From Frigoriglobus tundricola (GTDB lineage Bacteria > Planctomycetota > Planctomycetia > Gemmatales > Gemmataceae), in the NCBI RefSeq assembly GCF_013128195.2, contig NZ_CP053452.2:3906001-3970000 (forward strand): DNA of 64,000 nucleotides, given 5' to 3'. Positions 38,352 through 47,204 of the stretch are shown one piece after another. Under the pieces are notes generated by a model. The model was not told the origin of the DNA. It searched no databases and saw only the letters and a program-made list of their open reading frames with translations. The translations under genes were made by a program, and so were the position numbers. Numbering within the stretch: position 1 is the first letter of the stretch; the number at the start of each line of letters is the position of its first letter.

Positions 38352-39599
38352 GTGATCCTTTATCGCCTTCTCGTTATTGGTGTCGTTGCGAGTGGCGCGT
38401 CGCTGCTGCCGGCCGATGACAAGCCGAAACCGGCCGCGCCCGCCGATGACGGCTTCAAGCCGATGTTCAACGGCAAGAACCTCGACGGCTGGGTGAACGT
38501 GAACTGCCACCCCGACACGTTCTCCGTGAGGGGCGACGAGATCATCACCACCGGCAAACCCACCGGGTTCCTGCGCACCGAAAAGCAGTACGAGAACTTC
38601 GTGCTGGAGATGGACTGGATGCACGTGAACACGAAGGAGGTCGGCAACTCCGGGCTGTTCGTGTGGGGCGATCCCCTGCCCGCCGTCGGCACGCCGTACA
38701 CGCGCGGGATCGAGGTGCAGGTGCTCGTGAACCTGGAGTACAAGGACAAGAAGACCGGCGCCGTCACGGCCACGAGCCACGGCGACCTGTTCAGCATCTG
38801 GGGCGCGAAGTGCGTACCGGACCGCCCGCACCCGACCGGCTCGCAGCGGTGCCTGCCGAGCGAGTACCGCGCCAAGGGCGGTGGCGAGTGGAACCACTAC
38901 AAGGTCACCGCCAACGACGGCGTCATCAAGCTCGAAGTGAACGGCAAGGAGGTGTCGGGGGTGAGCAAGTGCAACCCGCGCAAGGGCTACCTCGCCCTCG
39001 AAAGCGAAGACGCGGAGTGCCACTTCAAGAACATCAAGATTAAGGAGCTGCCCAGCACCAACCCGAAGCCGGAAGAGTGTGCGAAGGTCGCGGAGGGGCA
39101 CGTGTCGTTGTTCAACGGCATCGATCTGAAGGGGTGGAAAACGGAGAAGGGCTACTGGAAGGTGAAGGACGGAAGGCTCGTGGTCGATCGTCCCACCTTC
39201 GGCGTAACGGATAACACCAAACTAATCTCTGAGAAGAAGTTCGGCCCCTGTGAATTAATCGTTGACTGGAAGATGTCGGACTACTCCCGCGGTACGTGTG
39301 TCATGAGTGTCGCCGGGGCAGATTGCACGGCGCAGGGCGGGGGGGGCAAAATAGCGGTCTGGGAACAAGTCGGAGAAGTCAAATCTGCGCACGTGAAGAG
39401 AGGTCTGTGGAACCGGTCCGTGATCCGGTTCGACGGCACGAAATTCAGCTCTGTAGTTAACGGGGTGGGGGTCCTATCGATGAACGCCCAGAAGCCGGTC
39501 GAGGCAGAGACGATTTGGGTCGAGGATCAATTCGATGATGTGAAACTGGGCCTAGAAGTCATGAACGTGTTCGTCCGCGAGTTGAAGGAGAAGAAGTAA
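38352..39599 (+). CDS. Secreted double-domain DUF1080 protein
   Basis: A 415-residue protein with a signal peptide to about residue 22. First DUF1080 domain: FKPMFNGKNLDGWVNVNCHP through ECHFKNIKIKEL; second: VSLFNGIDLKGWKTEKGYWK to the end. Each is one jelly-roll, likely glycan-binding or hydrolytic. GTG start at 38352 has GAGGA upstream. Base and codon use shift after about 39180: TTA, CTA, ATA, AGA and GTA appear, unlike the first half. The stop overlaps the antitoxin start (TAATG), coupling translation. It lies between the PSD1 and DUF1501 genes. Confidence 0.82.
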   Translation: MILYRLLVIGVVASGASLLPADDKPKPAAPADDGFKPMFNGKNLDGWVNVNCHPDTFSVRGDEIITTGKPTGFLRTEKQYENFVLEMDWMHVNTKEVGNSGLFVWGDPLPAVGTPYTRGIEVQVLVNLEYKDKKTGAVTATSHGDLFSIWGAKCVPDRPHPTGSQRCLPSEYRAKGGGEWNHYKVTANDGVIKLEVNGKEVSGVSKCNPRKGYLALESEDAECHFKNIKIKELPSTNPKPEECAKVAEGHVSLFNGIDLKGWKTEKGYWKVKDGRLVVDRPTFGVTDNTKLISEKKFGPCELIVDWKMSDYSRGTCVMSVAGADCTAQGGGGKIAVWEQVGEVKSAHVKRGLWNRSVIRFDGTKFSSVVNGVGVLSMNAQKPVEAETIWVEDQFDDVKLGLEVMNVFVRELKEKK

Positions 39600-39862
39600 T
39601 GTCCACGACCACGACAGAGACGCCAGAAGTTCGGGACGTTCTCGACCGGGCGCTGAAGTTGTCCGTGGCGGAGCGCGAGTTGATCGCGCGCCGGCTGCGA
39701 GACAGCATCGACGCACCGCCCACGGACGCCGACTGGGACTACTGGAAGGCGGAGATCAAGCGCCGGATCGAAGCCGTTGAGAACGGAACGATGAAGACGT
39801 ACACTCTCGAAGAAACGATGGCGTACCTCCGTCAGGTCGCAGCGGAGGGCGGTCGGAAATGA
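39599..39862 (+). CDS. Addiction-module antitoxin (Unstab_antitox type)
   Basis: An 87-residue helical protein: ALKLSVAERELIARRLRDS followed by DADWDYWKAEIKRRIEAVENG matches the unstable-antitoxin family. It would neutralise the toxin encoded next. The ATG overlaps the DUF1080 stop, and its own stop overlaps the toxin ATG (ATGA at 39859-39862). Normal G+C. Usually such pairs autoregulate; no separate promoter is visible here. Confidence 0.8.
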   Translation: MSTTTTETPEVRDVLDRALKLSVAERELIARRLRDSIDAPPTDADWDYWKAEIKRRIEAVENGTMKTYTLEETMAYLRQVAAEGGRK

Positions 39863-40191
39863 GCTTCGACGTTTCGGCCAACGCTCGCGAGGATGTTGCG
39901 GCGGCAATCCGGGTTTACAATACGCACCCGGAGCCGAACGGCGGGGCGCTCCTGGCCGAAATCGAAGCGGCCTTTGTCCGCATCGCCGAAATGCCCCGGC
40001 TCTGCTCGCCGGTCGAGGACGGCGTTCCGGGATGCGAGATTCGCGAATACTTCATCGAACGGTTTCGGCAACGGGTCATTTACCTGATGAACGGCGACGA
40101 CGTGTTGGTAGTTGCCGTGGTTCACGCGACGCGCCGAACAGGCGCCTGGCACCGTAACTTGCCCACCGATCCTCCCGCCGGGGCTTCGTGA
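39859..40191 (+). CDS. RelE/ParE-family toxin
   Basis: A 110-residue protein beginning [20 protein letters not shown], with a helix pair, a middle [20 protein letters not shown] and an end [10 protein letters not shown], the layout of the ParE/RelE fold. Probably a gyrase inhibitor or mRNA interferase; the residues do not decide. It is preceded by its antitoxin, which overlaps. The DUF1501 gene follows one base after its stop, so the pair sits inside a longer transcript. Confidence 0.8.
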   Translation: MSFDVSANAREDVAAAIRVYNTHPEPNGGALLAEIEAAFVRIAEMPRLCSPVEDGVPGCEIREYFIERFRQRVIYLMNGDDVLVVAVVHATRRTGAWHRNLPTDPPAGAS

Positions 40192-40192
40192 C

Positions 40193-41596
<1,404 letters not shown>

Positions 41597-41606
41597 CGCG
41601 GGCCGG

Positions 41607-43523
41607 CTACGGGTGCTCCCATACCAGCGTGACGCGCGGGATCGGGCCGGGCGTCTTTAGCCGGATGATGCTGATCGGGTCCCCAAACAGCGGCTCTTCG
41701 TGCGTTTCCAGTTTGACGTAGCTCGGGTAGACCCGCAGCCCCTCGAACGAGTGCATGCTCAGGTCGATGTACCCGTTGGCGTCCGGGTAAACGTCGGTCA
41801 GCACGATGCGTTTTGTATCGGCGGATTCCCAACGGGCGCTGCCGCTCAGCGTAAACGACCGCGGGCGGTCGATGGAGAACAGAACCACCGGTTGACCGCC
41901 CTCGGTGAGCCGCGCCACGACCCGGGCCGCCGGGTACCGCGCCCACCGCTCGGCCGTCCGCTTGCTGCGGCACACCACCCAGCCCACGTTGTACCACCGG
42001 CAGTAGGCGGTCAGTTCCGCGTCGGTCCAGCCCGCCAGCGGGCGCCCGTTCAGTTGCTGCTCGCACAGCGCGCAGACCCCGTGGTCGATCTCCGCGTCCG
42101 TGTCCAGGCCGCCGATGTACGTGCGGTTCGTGTACACCGGCAGCAGGGCCGACCAGTTCCCGCCCGGCCGCGGGTCCGCGTCGTCCCAGAGGATGCGGGC
42201 CTCGGTCGTGGTGTGCTGGGCGATCAGAGCCTGCAACTGGTCCTGCTCGTCGGTGAACCCGACGACGAACGGGTCCGCGTGGACGCCCAGGGCGCGAGCG
42301 AGCGGCTCGCCCGGTCCGTCCGCCCAGCCGACCAGGAACAGAGCGACCGCCACCAGCACCACCCCCGCGCACGCCAGGCGCACCCGCCGGAACAGCTCCC
42401 ACGCGGCGAACGCGGCCGCCGGCACGAGGAACGCGGCGGCCAGCGGGGCCACCCGGGCGGGCACGTCGGCCGGTACGCGGGGCCACGCCGCCGCGAGCCG
42501 CGCCAGGCCCACCGTGAGCAGCACCGCGACGATCGCCAGTCCGGCCGCGGCGCGGTGGTGCGTCAGCCACAAGAGCAACAGCCCGGCCACCGCGACGAGC
42601 GGGATCAGCGGGCCGCCCGGCAGGCCGGCGCAGAGGGTGGCGTAATCGCCCGGTTGGCCCAGCACCGCCGTCCAATCCGGGAGCGGAATGTGGTCACGGG
42701 CCGACGGCTGCCGCAGCCACCAGTAGCGGCCCCAATCGACGAGCCACCAGGCGTTCGGCGCGATCCCCGCCGAGGTGATCCCGGCCAGCCCCAGGTGCCA
42801 GCCCGGACCGTGCCGCGGGGCGAACACCAGGTAGAAGACGAACACGACCGCGCCGAGGCTGAGCCACACCAGCGGGTGCGCGTACCACCCGACCGCCGCG
42901 AGGGCCGCCAGGACCACCCACGACTGCGCGCCGGGTTGTTTCGCGTACCGCCCGAGCCACGGCACGAACACCGCCGCCGCCAGCCCGGCCGCGAGCAGGT
43001 CCAGTTGGCCCTCCTCCAGCATGTGCCGCACGGCCGGCGACCAGCCCAGGAGGACGCCGCCGCACCCGGCCAGAACCGCCGCGCCGCCGTTCAGACCCGC
43101 GCCGCGCGCCGCCGCGCCGAACGCGACTGGGATCAGGAGCAGGAACACAAACACGCCGACCTTGTACGCGGCCGGGTGGTACCCCGGTCCGCCGGCCAGC
43201 GCGAACAGCTCCGCCGGCCGGCTCCCGCCGTCGAACACCGGCGTCTTCGGGTAGCCCGCCTGGAACGCCGGATCGTAGCACGTTGTGGCGTAAGACGCGC
43301 GGAACGACGCGGCGCCGAGCGTACCGTGGTACAGGTGCAGGGGGTGCTGTCCCGACAGGATCGGGCGATCGTCGGTGACCGTGGACCATTGTCGCGACGG
43401 CCCGAACAGGGACAGCGCCAGCCCGGCTTGTGCGACGACCACTACGGCCGCCGCCACCAGCCACGCCGGCTGCTGGCGGAACCCGTCTTCGGGGACGTCG
43501 GTCGGTATCGGGGCCGTACTCAT
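41607..43523 (-). CDS. Large multi-pass membrane protein of the GT-C or YfhO type
   Basis: A 638-residue protein with about twelve hydrophobic segments (residues 20-440), then a soluble C-terminal domain (about 440-638). A first extracytoplasmic loop near 45-75 (TVTDDRPILSGQHPLHLYHG) has an acidic pair as in GT-C enzymes. The soluble part has GVCALCEQQLNGRPLAGW. Substrate is unknown; transfer of a sugar from a lipid carrier is a guess. The ATG at 43523 is the natural start; only a weak GGAAG stands before it. Convergent with DUF1501, 10 bases apart. Confidence 0.68.
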   Translation of the reverse strand: MSTAPIPTDVPEDGFRQQPAWLVAAAVVVVAQAGLALSLFGPSRQWSTVTDDRPILSGQHPLHLYHGTLGAASFRASYATTCYDPAFQAGYPKTPVFDGGSRPAELFALAGGPGYHPAAYKVGVFVFLLLIPVAFGAAARGAGLNGGAAVLAGCGGVLLGWSPAVRHMLEEGQLDLLAAGLAAAVFVPWLGRYAKQPGAQSWVVLAALAAVGWYAHPLVWLSLGAVVFVFYLVFAPRHGPGWHLGLAGITSAGIAPNAWWLVDWGRYWWLRQPSARDHIPLPDWTAVLGQPGDYATLCAGLPGGPLIPLVAVAGLLLLWLTHHRAAAGLAIVAVLLTVGLARLAAAWPRVPADVPARVAPLAAAFLVPAAAFAAWELFRRVRLACAGVVLVAVALFLVGWADGPGEPLARALGVHADPFVVGFTDEQDQLQALIAQHTTTEARILWDDADPRPGGNWSALLPVYTNRTYIGGLDTDAEIDHGVCALCEQQLNGRPLAGWTDAELTAYCRWYNVGWVVCRSKRTAERWARYPAARVVARLTEGGQPVVLFSIDRPRSFTLSGSARWESADTKRIVLTDVYPDANGYIDLSMHSFEGLRVYPSYVKLETHEEPLFGDPISIIRLKTPGPIPRVTLVWEHP

Positions 43524-43974
43524 GGGTGCGCAACCTTCCCCGCGTGTGCGAAGGCGGCGGAAAGTACCCCGAACCCCACGGCCGGGGCAAGGCGGGTTTC
43601 AACGAAGCGAGAGGTACCTTCGTGACCGCGGCGATCTTCTCCCAGGGGCCGTGCGGCGCTGAAGGAACCGACACACGGCCCGCGGTTCGCACGCACGTTC
43701 GACAAGGGCTACAAGCGGTTGGAGCACCGGACCCGGGAGAGCCCCGATCCTGATGGCGCAAGAAAAGTGGCCCGGACTACAGCAAGAGTTCCGAGTGCGC
43801 CGCGAGGACGGGTGCCCGGTGCGCGGTGACCCGGCGCCGCTGGTGCTGGCGGCGCGGCGCGATTTGCGCCGTCCATCTGCTCGCAGCGGTGGACACCGAC
43901 AACCACGCACAGGCCACACATCACTCGTGCTGGGAAGTGCCGAGGTGGGAAGAAGTCTGTGGGCGGATCGTCTG
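43524..43974. other. Intergenic region without a recognised gene
   Basis: About 450 bases between the membrane protein and the small arginine-rich gene. Reading frames here have no protein features. Nothing convincing seen. Confidence 0.4.
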
Positions 43975-44058
43975 TTACTTGCGGTGCCGAATACGGGCGC
44001 GCATCCGCCGCTTCTTCCGACCCACCTTCCGCCGACCGGTTCCGCGCCGCCTGCCCAT
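43975..44058 (-). CDS. 27-residue arginine-rich protein, possibly a small ribosomal protein
   Basis: Too short for usual gene finders, but with strong signals. The minus strand has ATG at 44058 with GAGGAG six bases upstream, 28 codons including TAA at 43975. The product starts MGRRRGTGRRKVGRKKRR and ends IRHRK: 12 Arg and 4 Lys in 27 residues. A TTGTCG-N17-TAGAAT promoter lies about 58 bases upstream (44116-44144). This composition resembles small ribosomal proteins such as bTHX, bL37 and the bS22/AURKAIP1-type, but I match none with confidence. Nucleic-acid or ribosome binding is inferred. Confidence 0.75.
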   Translation of the reverse strand: MGRRRGTGRRKVGRKKRRMRARIRHRK

Positions 44059-44115
44059 GTTTGCTCCTCAGCCCGTGAATTTCTGACGTTTGGAGTATTC
44101 GGTTAGGAAGTCGTG

Positions 44116-44144
44116 ATTCTAAGCCGCGAGTACGCAAGCGACAA
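44116..44144 (-). promoter_or_regulatory. Sigma-70-type promoter of the small arginine-rich gene
   Basis: On the minus strand TTGTCG (44144-44139), a 17-base spacer, and TAGAAT (44121-44116). The predicted start of transcription is near 44109, giving a leader of about 50 bases. Confidence 0.65.
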
Positions 44145-44403
44145 GTACCGGTTCCGTCACCAGCCGGGCGTGCCAAGCGACCATAACAGCAATCGCATCC
44201 GCTCCGATCCGTTTCATCCACACAGGAGACACAGCCCACACCTCTCGCTTGCCTTCCTGAACTGTTGCCATAACTACCGGTTGCGAAAGGATAAACCGGC
44301 GGGCACGATTGCCGCGACCGCACTGTAATCATGGCCTCTGGTTGCATCAACAGGAGAAAGTCGAGCGCTCGATATACTGATAACAGCTTGATTCCCATCG
44401 GGG
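44145..44403. other. Intergenic region upstream of the fatty-acid-like cluster
   Basis: About 260 bases between two divergent promoters. It is less G/C-rich than the genes. A TATACT at 44373-44378 has no matched -35 element. Possible operator space; no gene seen. Confidence 0.4.
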
Positions 44404-44432
44404 TTGTCCGATTTTCGTCGGGGCCATATACT
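44404..44432 (+). promoter_or_regulatory. Promoter of the fatty-acid/polyketide-like cluster
   Basis: TTGTCC at 44404-44409, 17 bases, TATACT at 44427-44432. Transcription would begin near 44439, 29 bases before the first gene's ATG. Confidence 0.7.
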
Positions 44433-44467
44433 TTCTTCTCTATTTGGCACGGAACGGGCGGTACGGG

Positions 44468-44959
44468 ATGCGGTTTCATCTGATCGACCGAATCGATCGC
44501 TGTGAGCCCGGTAAGGGGCTCACGGGGGCGAAATTCCTTGCTCTGGGCGAGGAATATCTGGCCGATCACTTCCCGCAGTTTCCCATCATGCCGGGAGTAT
44601 TGATGCTCCAGGCCTGTGTTGAAGCGGCGGCATGGCTGTGGCGGGCGACGACCGATTACCAACACCCGGTTGTGGTTCTCCGCGAGTTGAAAAGCGTGAA
44701 GTACGGCACGTTTATGCTCCCCGGCCGTCGAATGGACGTGACCGTCGATCTCACGAAGACCGACGCGGCGGCGAACACTGCGACGTTTAGGGGCAAGGGA
44801 GCGAACGACGCGGGTGAATCCACGGTCAACGCCGTCTTCACGCTTCATGGGTACTCACTGGCCGATCGCGGACCGGCTGGCGTGGCCGCCGACGCGAAAC
44901 TCGTCGAGCACTGGAAGACCCGCTGGGCGCTGCTCACTGGGCAGTTGAGATCGAAGTAG
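44468..44959 (+). CDS. Hotdog-fold dehydratase-like protein 1 (FabZ-like, altered active site)
   Basis: A 163-residue hotdog protein. The FabZ core HFPQFPIMPGVLMLQACVEA is at about 35-54. The catalytic His is present, but the acidic residue of FabZ (Glu in LIxEAMAQ) is Gln here, and the Gln after it is Glu, so the pair is swapped. It may be inactive, a partner for the second dehydratase, or a thioesterase-type hotdog. ATG at 44468, right after the promoter at 44404, with only a weak ribosome site. First gene of the cluster. Confidence 0.8.
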   Translation: MRFHLIDRIDRCEPGKGLTGAKFLALGEEYLADHFPQFPIMPGVLMLQACVEAAAWLWRATTDYQHPVVVLRELKSVKYGTFMLPGRRMDVTVDLTKTDAAANTATFRGKGANDAGESTVNAVFTLHGYSLADRGPAGVAADAKLVEHWKTRWALLTGQLRSK

Positions 44960-44977
44960 GCAGCGAGAATTGAAGAC

Positions 44978-45154
44978 GGTGGGACGGCGCAAAGCCTTGT
45001 CCCGCCATACAATGCTATTGGGTAGTTGAGGTTGCGGGTGGGTCGAATCCCACCTTTTGTGACGATTGTGACCGAATTAGGGGACGCGACTTTGCGCCGC
45101 CCCTTCTTTTAGACGATAACAGTCTCCGGTGGGACGGCGCACAGCGTACCCACC
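44978..45154. repeat. GGTGGGAC...GCGCCG repeat units in the cluster leader
   Basis: GGTGGGACGGCGCAAAGCC near 44978 and GGTGGGACGGCGCACAGCG near 45128, plus a GGTGGG/CCCACC stem between them. The same family occurs at 50972-51042 and 59113-59265. Confidence 0.65.
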
Positions 45155-45216
45155 TCACAAAAAACGGGGCGGCCGACGGTTGAGCCGCTCCCGGACGGAA
45201 CGACAGGACGCCGAAG

Positions 45217-45981
45217 ATGCTGTTGAAGGATCAAGTCGCGCTGGTGACGGGCGGGAGCCGCGGGATCGGGCGCGGAATCGTGCTGGCGCTCGCTCGCGAG
45301 GGCGCGAAGGTCACGTTCGTCTTCCACAGCAACCAGGACGCCGCGAAGAAGCTGGAAGACGAGGTCGCCGCAGCCGGTGGGTCGGCAAAAGGCGTCCAGG
45401 CCGACGTGTCGGACACTTCTGTGGCGGACCGGGTCGTGGCCGGGGTTTTGGCAGAACACGGCCGACTTGATATTCTGGTGAACAACGCCGGCGTCATCCG
45501 CGACAAGCTGTTCCTCAAGATGGAAGCCGACGACTGGAACGCCGTGATCAACACCAACTTGAACGGGACGTTCGCGTTCTGCAAGGCGGTGGCCCAACAG
45601 ATGGCGTTCAAGCAGCGGTCGGGGCGGATCGTCAACCTGTCGAGCATTGCCGCCGAGCACGTGAACAAGGGACAGGCCAACTACGCCGCCAGCAAGGGTG
45701 CGGTCAACAGCTTCACCCGCGTTCTGGCTGCGGAACTCGCCGCCCGAAACGTGCTGGTGAACGCCGTTGCCCCCGGCTTCATCGCCACCGATATGAGCCA
45801 GGCGGTCCGTAACATGGCGGGCGAAGACAACCTCAAGAAGCTGATCCCGGTCAAGCGGCTCGGCACGCCCGACGATATTGCCAACGTGGTGGTGTTCCTC
45901 TGTAGCCCGGCGGCCGCGTACGTTACCGGTCAGGTCATCACCGTGGACGGCGGCCTCAGCCTCGGAGCCATTTCCGGCTGA
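45217..45981 (+). CDS. fabG: 3-oxoacyl-ACP reductase FabG
   Basis: A 254-residue short-chain dehydrogenase that reduces the ketoacyl-ACP to 3-hydroxyacyl-ACP using NADPH. The cofactor motif GGSRGIG is at 12-18, NNAG at 89-92, and the catalytic Ser (142-143), Tyr156 and Lys160 (YAASK) are all present. The C-terminus VDGGLSLGAISG is the FabG type. Since it sits between the dehydratase and the ACP gene it probably serves this cluster's synthesis. It may be a second copy, as no main fatty-acid operon is in the window. Start ATG at 45217. Confidence 0.93.
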   Translation: MLLKDQVALVTGGSRGIGRGIVLALAREGAKVTFVFHSNQDAAKKLEDEVAAAGGSAKGVQADVSDTSVADRVVAGVLAEHGRLDILVNNAGVIRDKLFLKMEADDWNAVINTNLNGTFAFCKAVAQQMAFKQRSGRIVNLSSIAAEHVNKGQANYAASKGAVNSFTRVLAAELAARNVLVNAVAPGFIATDMSQAVRNMAGEDNLKKLIPVKRLGTPDDIANVVVFLCSPAAAYVTGQVITVDGGLSLGAISG

Positions 45982-46004
45982 CCGGCCGGCGGGAGAAGTG
46001 AAAC

Positions 46005-46397
46005 ATGACGCACGAAGACATCTTCGCGAAGGTCCGCACGACGCTCATGGACGCCCTGAGCGTGGACGAAGAGCAAGTCACCCCGACCGCGCGGCTCAAG
46101 GCCGACCTCGGCGCCGAGTCGATTGACTTCCTCGACATCGTCTTCCGGCTCGAAAAACAGTTCGGCGTGGAAATCAAGCGCGAAGAACTGTTCCCCGAAT
46201 CCATTTTCCAGGGCGACGCCGCCTTCGTCTCGAACGGCAAGGTCACCCCGGTCGGGCTGGCCGAACTGGAAAAGCAGATGCCCTACGCCGACCTCACCGA
46301 GTTCAAGAAGGACCCGCGCCTGGACAAGGTCGAAGACCTGTTCACCGTGGAGCTGATCGTCCGCTACCTGGAATCGAAAGTCGCTGCCAAGAAGTAA
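46005..46397 (+). CDS. Long acyl carrier protein
   Basis: A 130-residue protein with an ACP core. The phosphopantetheine site is DLGAESIDFLDIV, with the attachment Ser39. Typical ACPs are about 78 residues; this one has an extra middle region (about 60-115, including LAELEKQMPYADLTEFKK) before the final helix (VELIVRYLESKVA). It follows fabG by 23 bases. It would carry the growing chain for both ketosynthases. A similar long form occurs in aryl-polyene-type clusters, from my recollection. Confidence 0.87.
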   Translation: MTHEDIFAKVRTTLMDALSVDEEQVTPTARLKADLGAESIDFLDIVFRLEKQFGVEIKREELFPESIFQGDAAFVSNGKVTPVGLAELEKQMPYADLTEFKKDPRLDKVEDLFTVELIVRYLESKVAAKK

Positions 46398-46464
46398 GGC
46401 GGCTCCCGCACCACGCCGACCGGGGTCCGCCGCGGAGCGGCGGCCCGTTTCTCAGGACACGCCG

Positions 46465-46953
46465 ATGCGCTGGACGTGGATCGACCGGTTCGTCGCGTTC
46501 GAGTCGGGCAAGACCGCCACGGCGGTGAAGAACCTCAGCCTCGCTGAGGACCACTTCGCCGACCATTTCCCCTGCTTCCCGGTGATGCCCGCGCCACTCA
46601 TCCTGGAAGGTCTGGCCCAGACCGGCGGTATCCTCGTCGGTGAGGCCAGTCGCTACGAGAAGAACGTCGTTCTAGCGAAAATGATGGACGTCAAGTTCCA
46701 TCGCGAGGCGCTGGCGGGCGAGCAACTGACGTACACAACGAACATGGTGGATCTGAACGACACCGGTGCGCGGGTGAACGCGACCGTTCACAGCGGGACG
46801 GACCTTGTGGCAGAGGCCGTCATCATGTTCGCCCATGTGACCGCCGCACAACTCCCGCCGGGCGTACCGGACGCGAAGTTCGTCTTTACCGGCGAATTGA
46901 CCCAACTGCTGCGTCAGGCCGAAGCGGTCAGTCGCGCCCCGTCTGGCGCTTGA
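46465..46953 (+). CDS. Hotdog-fold dehydratase 2 (FabZ-like)
   Basis: A 162-residue hotdog enzyme with the full FabZ-type site: His in DHFADHFPCFP, and the Glu and Gln in LILEGLAQTGG. The usual MPGV is MPAP here, a mild change. Expected to dehydrate 3-hydroxyacyl-ACP to the trans-2-enoyl form. With no enoyl reductase nearby the double bond may remain in the chain. It follows the ACP by 67 bases. ATG at 46465. Confidence 0.85.
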   Translation: MRWTWIDRFVAFESGKTATAVKNLSLAEDHFADHFPCFPVMPAPLILEGLAQTGGILVGEASRYEKNVVLAKMMDVKFHREALAGEQLTYTTNMVDLNDTGARVNATVHSGTDLVAEAVIMFAHVTAAQLPPGVPDAKFVFTGELTQLLRQAEAVSRAPSGA

Positions 46954-46986
46954 GGTCGCCGTGACGCATCACCCCCGACATTAACG

Positions 46987-47013
46987 GATGGAGCCCCACA
47001 AGGGGCTCCCATC
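46987..47013 (+). terminator. Hairpin between dehydratase 2 and the chain-length-factor gene
   Basis: GATGGAGCCCC, loop ACAA, GGGGCTCCCATC, with one bulged base and a short GTTT after it. May be an attenuator or partial terminator within the cluster. Confidence 0.45.
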
Positions 47014-47204
47014 GTTTCGAGCGACCCCAACAACCCAATTTACCTGCACCACTGAACCTTCCCGACCTTCAATTGCGGTCCGATCTGGAATCGAAATGCA
47101 AGTGGCGAGTCGGAATACACTAACACTTGAGATGTCGCCCCGAGCTGTTGCGGGAGAACCGCGATCGCACGGGGGATCTTGGGGATCAGCACCGGATAGT
47201 CGAT

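Noticed and set aside
43753..44106. A plus-strand reading frame of 117 codons
   Set aside because: No protein signature; it lies antisense to the well-supported 27-codon gene at 43975-44058, and its composition is that of a shadow frame.
45037..45054. T-arm-like sequence GGTGGGTCGAATCCCACC, as in a tRNA 3' end or att site
   Set aside because: The loop is one base short of a T-loop and no acceptor, D or anticodon arms are found around it; more likely part of the GGTGGGAC repeats.
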